From a virus, in the IMG/VR virus record IMGVR_UViG_3300022748_000015, positions 1 through 64,000 of that record: a DNA stretch of 64,000 nucleotides. The stretch is one strand, 5' to 3'. Below, in pieces: positions 13,231 through 20,687 of this stretch. How positions within the stretch are numbered: the first letter of the stretch is position 1; each line of letters opens with the position of its first letter. Under the pieces are notes generated by a model. The model did no database searches and had not been told where the DNA came from. It saw only the letters and a list, made by a program, of their open reading frames with translations. The translations under genes were made by a program, and so were the position numbers.

Positions 13231-13280
13231 AGACCCGCCACGCCTATCAACGATGCGCACCAGGCGGGTCTCTTTTTATT
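13231..13280 (+). terminator. Terminator after dps
   Basis: AGACCCGCC paired with GGCGGGTCT around a 23-base loop, then CTTTTTATT. Confidence 0.8.
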
Positions 13281-13289
13281 CAAATAAGA

Positions 13290-13295
13290 TATAAT
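13290..13295 (+). promoter_or_regulatory. -10 box before large structural gene
   Basis: Consensus TATAAT with no recognisable -35. A 58-base leader leads to ATG 13354 with GAAGGA as ribosome-binding site. Confidence 0.5.
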
Positions 13296-13353
13296 CCCGT
13301 ACTATAAACTAATATAGACGCCTTTTACGGATAAGTTTACTCGAAGGATTTTT

Positions 13354-16300
13354 ATGTCCAAGCTTTCATTTGCACAGAAGACCGCTTTAGTTGCAGCAGC
13401 TGGTTTTAATGACGGTGCTAACAAGGGATTCTGGCGCAAGCAGTGGCGTGATCGCCTCGGCAAGTGGGCTGAGATGGGCCGTGGCATTGATTTCAAAATG
13501 CAGACCAAGAGTGGTGTTGTAGATGGCCACGGTGTTTTTATTGGTGGAACCGATAAGCCAGGCTTTGGACGAGTAATGGTTGAAGGCCAAGAGAATAATG
13601 GCCTCCCATCTGGTGTCTATCACATTGCCTCGGCTAATGGTCAGGAATACGCAGCTCGCCTACCAGAGGGTGCACTTAAGGACCAGGGCATCGAGCTCAA
13701 AGACACTATGGGTAACAATGTTGGTGACCGTCAGGCCAGCGACATTCAAAGCCTAGAAGGTACTCAGATTGATCCGATTACCGAGGAAGACCGAAAGCTT
13801 TCTAAGGAAGCTCCAAACCCTGAACAGGCAAAACTCATCCAACAAGAGCGTGATAACTCTCCTGTTGCTAAACTTCCTGCTGGATCAGAGAGCCGCCTAT
13901 CTTCTGAAGAGCTACAAAACCTTATGCAGGGAGACTCTACTGCTACTGATGCCAAAGATTCTCCAGAAGCTTCTGGATGGTCCAAGGGAGAAGCTGGACG
14001 TAATCGTCCTGGCCAGACATACTACTACACCAAGGTTGGAAATGTTCGCCTAGGCGCTTACACCTATCAAGGTGAAAATACTGTTCAGGTTAATGGCGAG
14101 AACTTCACTAACTATTATGACAATTGGTCAGACTTCCAAAAGGATCTCCCTAACTTCCTAGAGCAAGACAAGAAGATGTCTATCGCCGAGGCAAAATCTC
14201 TTCTTAAGCCTTACGACACCGATGGCTCTTTGTCAAAGATGATTGATAACGGTGCTAATGGTACTGATATCGCAACTGCTCTTCTTTCCAATGAAGACTG
14301 GAAAAAAGATTCGCAGATTGCATTTGACTCCAACTGGGCCGATAATCGCACCCGCGAAGAAAATGCAGCTCATAGCCGCACTGGAAACGCTCGCTCAGCT
14401 CAGTTTGTCCTTGACCGTTTTGCTCCAGAGCAGAATAAGGGATCTAAGGAAGATGCTATTGCTGCAGACCTATTCAAGGCAGCCATAACTGGAAATGATC
14501 TTCCTACTATTGACTCTCTAGAGTCAAAGCTCCAGGATAAGGGTTCAGAGCCAGATGATAAGTTCCAGATGGATCCATGGCTATATCAAATCACTCCTGG
14601 ATCAGAGATTGACTACAATGACTACGTTGTTAATCCAGAGAACTCAGATCAAATTCTTAAGGTTAAGGACTTCAACCCTAGCGACATGGATGGAGCTACC
14701 GAAGTTCTCAATGTTGTTGGTGTTGATGAAAATGGAAATGAAGTAACCTTTAAGCTTCCAGAAAATAAAGAATTCCGTAAGGTAATGGAATGGAAGGCAA
14801 AGCCAAATTCCACTCAGGTGGATTCGACTCCAAAGGATATTGCACCAGAGAATGCCGTTTATGTAGCGCTTAAGGATCTCCAAGCTGGAGATAAGTTCTA
14901 CAACGAGAGCGGCGACCTCATGGGAACCGTTGACTCAACTGAGCCTGCTAAGGATCCAGAGAAGATCAAGGTTAACTACACTAATGCATCTGGCGAGAAG
15001 AAGTTAGTCGTCAGCTATGGTGAAAATACCTATGCAACTGACCGTAAGCCAGAAGATAATGCTCAGGCTCCGGAAGCTGCACCTGCAGAACAGCCAACCC
15101 CTACCGAGACCCCCGCAGTAGAGGCCCCGGCTGAACCTACTCCAGCGGTAGAGGCTCCTGCAGAGCCAACCCCTATCCAGGAAGTTGCCCCTACTCCGGA
15201 AGCCCCGGTAGAACCTAAGCCAACACCAACTAACGTAAAACCAAAGCCTCGTGCCAATGATACCGGTAAATTAATCCCTCGCCCTAAGTTCACTGAAGGC
15301 CAGTTGAATCAGCTTCGTAAGACAAAGCTTGAAGGTTTAGTTGATGATACTGGTGCTGCTGTTCTTGAATACGATTCAAATGGCAAGCCTTACCAGCCTA
15401 AGGATCCTAACGCCATGCTTAACTTCTTGGCTAAGGTATATCCAAACGCTAAGTTCAATGATCAAGGCCAACTAGTGCTCATGCGCCAGGTCTCGAACGA
15501 GAATGGCAAGAAGATCCAATGGGAAATCCGTGCAGCAAACTCGGGTGACAAGAAGATCATCTACATGTTTAACTTCAAGGATCTAAATACTGGTCAGGAA
15601 GAGACTCTCATCCACAAGGATGCCCGTGACTCTGTTCAGGCTCTACTAGGTAAAACCAATAGCCCTGAAATGCTTGCTGATATTCTGACTGGAATTGAAA
15701 CCCGAAAGTTTGGTCGTTTTGATACAGCCAATGCTAGAGATATTCTAGAGCGTGCTCATTACTTCACTCTTCAAGGTCGTACCAAGAATATTCGCGATCT
15801 AGTGAATCACTATGCAAATGGTTTTGCTGCCAGATTCAATCCTAAAAATGGTACTCAGCTAGAGGCCGAGGTTAAATCGCTATTCGACTCATTCTGGGCC
15901 GGAGATAGTGAAACTACTAGACAACGTATGCTGGCTGTGTTCGGCAGAATCCCTATGGACAAGCAGTCACACGCAATTGCCCGCAAGGCTCTACGCGATA
16001 TGTTCCGTGATCGTTATCCTCACGAGTCTGGTCGTAAATTCGGTGCTCTTGTATCTACTGCTTCTGCAACAGTTCGCGGGCAGCAGTTTGACACCCCCGA
16101 GACCAGAGCAATTCCTTATTCATCTGCAAATAAAGTTGATGCAGTAGAAGAGGGAATGACCGTTGAGTATACCAACAATATTGGAGAGAAGTCTGTTCTT
16201 AAGGTTATTGCTCGTCAGAAGGTAAATACTGCCAACCCTACTCAGAGTGGCGATATTTTTGATTACGGTGACTACGTAACAGTTCAAGATATGAATGGTG

Positions 16301-17778
16301 TACAGAGCTCACTTCCAACAACTAAGTTAGCTATCCTGAAGGATCAGAAAACCCCTCTAACTGCATACAAGGGACGTGTCCAAGGTCGACGACTTCGTGA
16401 AGCACGTGGATTTACTTACAACCCGACTCAGTTGCGATTCCCTGATCAGCCATCTATCCCGGACCGTGTCATGCTTGTTGACGACCTAACTCCTGGAGAT
16501 AGCTTCTATGGCAAGGGTGGAAATAACCTAGGTCACATCGTTGAAGTAGTTCCAATCACTGGTAAGGATGACAAGCCAGGTTATGGAATTATGTATATCG
16601 ATGGCAATGGTGACATCCACAAGGTTGCTGTAGCTTCGGGCGAGAAGCGTGGACCTAATGTACAGATTAGCGATGCTAAAAAATCCTCTATAGCAGAGCC
16701 AACTCCTGCAGCAGAAACACCTGTAGGTAAAGTTATTAATAGTAACACCGATGAGTCTGATCCTGATTTTGATCTAGAGTCAATTCAGTTCACTACTGAC
16801 CCTAATACAGTAGAGAAGCCTAAGTCTGTTGGTCTTGACTTCAATCTTCCTTCTAACGCAGTACGTCGTTCAGAGGAGCAGCTACAGTTAAACGAGCAGA
16901 TCCAGGCAGAGATTGACCAGATGACTGCCGGACTAACTACTGCCATGGGACCAAACTGGACTTATGACAAGAGCTCATTCCAGGCTTCTTCGTTCTATAG
17001 CGCAGCGGCTTTCGATGAACTAGTTGCCAAGGCTAAGGAATCACACCCTGACCTCTCGGAAAGCCAGATTAGAACCCTTCTTGAACTCCAGCATGCTAAG
17101 GCATCTGGTTACTTTGCTATGAGCAAGGACCAGATTATGGATCGTATATTCCAGGAAGCTGCTACATACAGTAAGGCCGATGGTGTAGTTCAAAAGCTTC
17201 AAATTGATGTAGCTAAAACTAAGGATGGCCAGATCGAGCTAGCTGTAACTCCTGAAGAGAAGGCTAAATATGACCAGGCACTTTCTGACATCGAAAACTT
17301 TGCATCAAATGCCAAGATGGGACCACTATTTGACCCACAGAAGCACAATATCCGCATTGTAAATGGATCTGGTAAGTTTGCAGACCTATATAAGTCAGCT
17401 GGGTGGACCACCTCAACTAGAGGCCAAATTGCAAACCAAGTGCTTGGTGTAAATATTTCGATGCCTACAAAGGATGATAAGAAGACTGTATCGATTCTGA
17501 TCAATAACAGTCTGCTTAGAAGTGGTGCAGGTCCAGAAGGATTCGTTAATCCAATTGGTGACACCCTAACTCACGAGTTTGGGCACACTGTACACCGAAC
17601 CTTAGAGGATTCGAGCTTCTATGGCGGTCCTTACGCTAAGGCATTCAAGGAATACATCACTCGTTATGGAAAGTCTAAGCAGGAAGAACACTTTGCCGAG
17701 TCCTTCTCTAAGTACATCCAGACCGGCCAATCAACTCCAACATTCTTCCAGTTCCTACAATCTGTTGGCTTAGCGTAA
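13354..17778 (+). CDS. Giant head protein with C-terminal zinc metallopeptidase
   Basis: 1474 aa. The N-terminus has WRDRLGKWAEMG (about 31-42), a motif shared with two other head genes. Residues around 565-640 are a Pro/Glu/Ala linker with repeated PAEPTPAVEAP. Two related modules flank the centre: VALKDLQAGDKFYNESG (about 507-523) and MLVDDLTPGDSFYGKGG (about 1046-1062). The last 70 residues hold HEFGH (1407-1411) and a later EEHFAESF, where Glu1449 is a plausible third zinc ligand, as in gluzincins. The gene occupies the usual place of the MuF-type minor head protein after the portal. It may be a structural protein that carries an injected protease. The peptidase fold is well supported by motif; virion location is inference. 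Confidence 0.75.
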   Translation: MSKLSFAQKTALVAAAGFNDGANKGFWRKQWRDRLGKWAEMGRGIDFKMQTKSGVVDGHGVFIGGTDKPGFGRVMVEGQENNGLPSGVYHIASANGQEYAARLPEGALKDQGIELKDTMGNNVGDRQASDIQSLEGTQIDPITEEDRKLSKEAPNPEQAKLIQQERDNSPVAKLPAGSESRLSSEELQNLMQGDSTATDAKDSPEASGWSKGEAGRNRPGQTYYYTKVGNVRLGAYTYQGENTVQVNGENFTNYYDNWSDFQKDLPNFLEQDKKMSIAEAKSLLKPYDTDGSLSKMIDNGANGTDIATALLSNEDWKKDSQIAFDSNWADNRTREENAAHSRTGNARSAQFVLDRFAPEQNKGSKEDAIAADLFKAAITGNDLPTIDSLESKLQDKGSEPDDKFQMDPWLYQITPGSEIDYNDYVVNPENSDQILKVKDFNPSDMDGATEVLNVVGVDENGNEVTFKLPENKEFRKVMEWKAKPNSTQVDSTPKDIAPENAVYVALKDLQAGDKFYNESGDLMGTVDSTEPAKDPEKIKVNYTNASGEKKLVVSYGENTYATDRKPEDNAQAPEAAPAEQPTPTETPAVEAPAEPTPAVEAPAEPTPIQEVAPTPEAPVEPKPTPTNVKPKPRANDTGKLIPRPKFTEGQLNQLRKTKLEGLVDDTGAAVLEYDSNGKPYQPKDPNAMLNFLAKVYPNAKFNDQGQLVLMRQVSNENGKKIQWEIRAANSGDKKIIYMFNFKDLNTGQEETLIHKDARDSVQALLGKTNSPEMLADILTGIETRKFGRFDTANARDILERAHYFTLQGRTKNIRDLVNHYANGFAARFNPKNGTQLEAEVKSLFDSFWAGDSETTRQRMLAVFGRIPMDKQSHAIARKALRDMFRDRYPHESGRKFGALVSTASATVRGQQFDTPETRAIPYSSANKVDAVEEGMTVEYTNNIGEKSVLKVIARQKVNTANPTQSGDIFDYGDYVTVQDMNGVQSSLPTTKLAILKDQKTPLTAYKGRVQGRRLREARGFTYNPTQLRFPDQPSIPDRVMLVDDLTPGDSFYGKGGNNLGHIVEVVPITGKDDKPGYGIMYIDGNGDIHKVAVASGEKRGPNVQISDAKKSSIAEPTPAAETPVGKVINSNTDESDPDFDLESIQFTTDPNTVEKPKSVGLDFNLPSNAVRRSEEQLQLNEQIQAEIDQMTAGLTTAMGPNWTYDKSSFQASSFYSAAAFDELVAKAKESHPDLSESQIRTLLELQHAKASGYFAMSKDQIMDRIFQEAATYSKADGVVQKLQIDVAKTKDGQIELAVTPEEKAKYDQALSDIENFASNAKMGPLFDPQKHNIRIVNGSGKFADLYKSAGWTTSTRGQIANQVLGVNISMPTKDDKKTVSILINNSLLRSGAGPEGFVNPIGDTLTHEFGHTVHRTLEDSSFYGGPYAKAFKEYITRYGKSKQEEHFAESFSKYIQTGQSTPTFFQFLQSVGLA

Positions 17779-17799
17779 AGAATAGGATAGGATTTATTC

Positions 17800-17979
17800 A
17801 TGGCAGATAGCACTAACGAAAATATCGTAACCGTAATCATTGATACCCCTGAGGGTGCAGAAGAGAAAGAGATTGACCTAGAGTCGCTCTCTCTCGAGGA
17901 GCTTGCTCAGCTTGCTCAGTTTGCTCCCGGTATCAAGGACTACTACGGTACTCGACTTATCGCAGAGCTCGGTAAGTAA
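17800..17979 (+). CDS. Small acidic protein
   Basis: 59 aa from ATG 17800, with AGGATAGGA upstream. Acidic, ending in helices (SLSLEELAQLAQFAPGIKDY, then TRLIAELGK). It begins 22 bases after the giant head gene and is probably co-transcribed with it. No family recognised. A promoter box at 17991 follows it. Confidence 0.7.
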   Translation: MADSTNENIVTVIIDTPEGAEEKEIDLESLSLEELAQLAQFAPGIKDYYGTRLIAELGK

Positions 17980-17990
17980 TTTACTACTAT

Positions 17991-18020
17991 GGTAAAATAA
18001 TAGTTAGCGCTAGCTAGCTA
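17991..18020 (+). promoter_or_regulatory. -35-less late promoter with 5' hairpin
   Basis: GGTAAAAT (17991-17998), then TAGTTAGC-GCTA-GCTAGCTA (18001-18020), an 8-bp stem with one G-U pair and a tetraloop at the predicted start of the RNA. No -35 box. Confidence 0.6.
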
Positions 18021-18035
18021 TAGACTAGGAATGCA

Positions 18036-18434
18036 ATGGCTGAACAAATTCAAGATCAACCGAGTGACCTTATCACTCTATACTGCTACGTCAACAAGAA
18101 GACAAATCTTGTAGAGGCGATAGTTGCATACAGCCTTTTTGGTATGAATATCCGAGTAAACAGTGACTGGGAGATTCTAAAGCGCACTGATCCAAAGCTT
18201 GCTGAATATTTAAATAGCGATGACTACCGCACCTTCCGCGTTGACTGGGACCTAGAGCCAACTCCTGCAGCTGATCTCGATCCTGAAAATGATGAAGAGT
18301 GGGAGCACCAGCTCGTTCAGATGTGGGACAAGGGAGAACCTATCTCCACCAATGACTTGACCAAGTATAGTCATGAAGTAAATACCTCTGCAGCCGTGGA
18401 TAGAACTCCCGAAGCAGACGACTCCGAGGAATAA
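18036..18434 (+). CDS. Hypothetical acidic head-region protein
   Basis: 132 aa, ATG 18036. The first half looks alpha/beta (LITLYCYVNKKTNLVEAIVA, MNIRVNSDWEIL, DYRTFRVDWDLE). The second half is very acidic and disordered (DLDPENDEEWEHQ, ending EADDSEE). It is followed at two bases by the next head gene. The ribosome-binding site is weak (ACTAGGAATGCA). Function unknown. Confidence 0.75.
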   Translation: MAEQIQDQPSDLITLYCYVNKKTNLVEAIVAYSLFGMNIRVNSDWEILKRTDPKLAEYLNSDDYRTFRVDWDLEPTPAADLDPENDEEWEHQLVQMWDKGEPISTNDLTKYSHEVNTSAAVDRTPEADDSEE

Positions 18435-18435
18435 A

Positions 18436-20007
18436 ATGATCGAGTTCATTGGAAGAGACGGAGATCTTTCTCTGTTTGGTGGAGACTCTAAGGGAGTTAT
18501 TGTCAACACTTCACTAAGTATTGTTGTACAAGTTGGCGACCTAGATACCCTTTCCACGGCATTCCAATGGGATAAGAGAGGAACCTCCTTCTCTAACAAT
18601 GATCTTGATCTGGCTACTGATGCTGCTGTAGAACTTAACGCTAAGGCAATTATTGCTGCGGCTAGCCGTATGTACACTATCCCTGGTGGAGTACAGGCAG
18701 AAGCTAAAAAAGCGCTTAAGTGGCATGCAGACGAGCACCGAGGTGGTACTCCTGTTGGTATGAACACTGCTCGCACGCTTGCAAAGGGCGGACAGATCGG
18801 CCTTCACAAGATTCGCCACATTGCTAAGTACTTCCCTCGTCACGAGGTTGACAAGAAGGGTCCGGGTTGGAATCCTGGAGAAGATAACTTCCCTTCAAAT
18901 GGCCGCATTGCTTGGGCCCTCTGGGGTGGAGACGCTGCGCAACGCTGGGCATCTGCAATCGTAGAGCGTGAGAACAAGAAGGCTATCACTGCTGGTGGTT
19001 ACGAACTTCCTGGATATGACAACTACCTAGAGCCATCAGACTTACCTGAAACCTACGATCCATTTGTTGATGCAAATGATTTTGATATTGACAATGGTCC
19101 AGAGTTTATGATCCGTGTTCGCATGGATGGTACTGGAATCGATCGTCTTTACAAGGTAGAAATTGATGGAACCGTTTGGCTCTGGGATGGTTCGGCATGG
19201 GATAACCTAGGCCATGTTGATGGTGATGTCTATATGTACGACATGGAACTAGATGATCCATACGATACCTGCGATAAAGACCACTTTATTATTGATGCGA
19301 GCTCAGCTGTAATTGTCTCTGCTCTATTCAAGGAAACACCATATGGTCGTATCTCCGTTGATGCCATCGACGAGTTTGAAGCCAACTTAGCTGCAGATGC
19401 ATTAGGTGAGATTGACGTAGAGTTTATCGATCGAGTCATTACTGCTGCTGCTCCTGGAGCAGCCGGGTATACCTCACTTCCTTCAACGACTACCGATGGT
19501 AACTACACCCCTGCAGAGCGTTCGGCTAATACTGCTAAGCAGGTTAGAGATGCAAACGGGCGTTTTGCTAACCAGGGTGACCGTGTTGTAGTTGGTGGAG
19601 ATCGAGCTAATGGTTCTGGAACTGTAACTAATACTGACAATGGTAAGGCTACAGTTAAGTTGGACAATGGAAATACTATTTCTATCGATGGTAAGTTCAT
19701 GCAAAATGAGTCTGAGTTCATGAAAAACCACACCATGCCCCAGTCTTCCGGCATGCCTCTAGATCTTTCTGGGATTCTTGGAAAGCCTAGAATGCCAGAG
19801 GGTTCTAAGGCTCAACTGCCTGGAACTCTGAAGCCTTATTCGAGCGGCGATCTAAAGCAGATGCTTAGCAGCTGGCCAAAGTATGTAAGCAATATGCGTG
19901 CTGGATATAGAGCTGTTACTCAGAAGGACGTAGCTCAGTGGGCTCGACAGTCTGGAAAGAATGTTGCTCCTGGTGGTTTAGACCTGAAGCAGATCAATAA
20001 CTCATAA
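18436..20007 (+). CDS. Head morphogenesis protein with PSxGRIAW-LWGGD domain
   Basis: 523 aa. Residues about 80-180 form a phage domain recognisable by KKALKWHADEHRGGTPVG, KYFPRHEVDKKGPGW and FPSNGRIAWALWGGDA. It is found in many phage head and protease-region proteins; biochemical role not established. Residues about 215-330 are acidic, and RDANGRFANQGD (about 369-380) matches the shared RDxxG(K/R)(W/F) motif. The region after it has a small beta repeat (VTNTDNGKATVKLDNGNTIS). It sits among capsid-assembly genes. Confidence 0.72.
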   Translation: MIEFIGRDGDLSLFGGDSKGVIVNTSLSIVVQVGDLDTLSTAFQWDKRGTSFSNNDLDLATDAAVELNAKAIIAAASRMYTIPGGVQAEAKKALKWHADEHRGGTPVGMNTARTLAKGGQIGLHKIRHIAKYFPRHEVDKKGPGWNPGEDNFPSNGRIAWALWGGDAAQRWASAIVERENKKAITAGGYELPGYDNYLEPSDLPETYDPFVDANDFDIDNGPEFMIRVRMDGTGIDRLYKVEIDGTVWLWDGSAWDNLGHVDGDVYMYDMELDDPYDTCDKDHFIIDASSAVIVSALFKETPYGRISVDAIDEFEANLAADALGEIDVEFIDRVITAAAPGAAGYTSLPSTTTDGNYTPAERSANTAKQVRDANGRFANQGDRVVVGGDRANGSGTVTNTDNGKATVKLDNGNTISIDGKFMQNESEFMKNHTMPQSSGMPLDLSGILGKPRMPEGSKAQLPGTLKPYSSGDLKQMLSSWPKYVSNMRAGYRAVTQKDVAQWARQSGKNVAPGGLDLKQINNS

Positions 20008-20072
20008 TCCCCTGTATATTTTCAAAGTATACTGTTAATAGCGACTATACGCGTATTCCTAGGAGATTCAAC

Positions 20073-20687
20073 GTGAGCGAAGCCGTAACTTCTACAACAA
20101 ATGTTGATGGAAAAGACGCTGCTCTTACTCCCGAGACTTCGGATGTCCCACCAAAATATCTGGCTGTAGTTTCTCCAGATGATTTAGGTGCTGTTATGGA
20201 TCTACTGGCTATTGTTCCAGCAAGTGCAACTAGCACTGAACCAATGGTGTATCAGCGTAAAGACCAAAAATGGGTTCCGTCAGATCAATATCTCCGTGAC
20301 CTAACCTCTCCAACCCCACCTCTTGTAGTTAAACTGCAGGGGGAGGACCTTAATTCAGTTCTAAAGCAGGTAGATGGCCTAGAAGCTGTCCAATCTAGTG
20401 CATTTGATCTAGATTCACATCTACTTTCCTTCTGGGTGGACTCGCTAACTGCAGCTGGAGGGCTAGACCGCAACCGTGGTAACGCAGAGAAGCTACGCCG
20501 CTACTGGGTACACGGAGAAGGTGCTGCAAAGATCCGCTGGGGTACCCAGGGTGACTGGGCAAGATGTGTTCGCCACTTAGAAAAATACCTTGGTGAAAGA
20601 GCTAAGGGTTATTGCCAACTACGTCACAAGGAAGCTATGGGAGTCTATACAGCTACCCACGCTAAGGAAGATCGTAAACATGGATAA
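20073..20687 (+). CDS. Head protein with C-terminal Cys/His domain (copy A)
   Basis: 204 aa, GTG 20073 behind AGGAGA. The N-terminal 125 residues have no known match. The last 75 residues are a compact domain: LDRNRGNAEKLRRYW, GAAKIRWGTQGDWARCVRHL, GYCQLRHKE. Conserved Cys and His suggest a zinc site. The same domain appears near the start of the next gene with about four of five residues identical. The gene overlaps the next by eight bases. Confidence 0.75.
   Translation: MSEAVTSTTNVDGKDAALTPETSDVPPKYLAVVSPDDLGAVMDLLAIVPASATSTEPMVYQRKDQKWVPSDQYLRDLTSPTPPLVVKLQGEDLNSVLKQVDGLEAVQSSAFDLDSHLLSFWVDSLTAAGGLDRNRGNAEKLRRYWVHGEGAAKIRWGTQGDWARCVRHLEKYLGERAKGYCQLRHKEAMGVYTATHAKEDRKHG

Noticed and set aside
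18252-18776. 174-codon ORF antisense to head genes
   Set aside because: It crosses the border of two well-supported genes and has no start signals.
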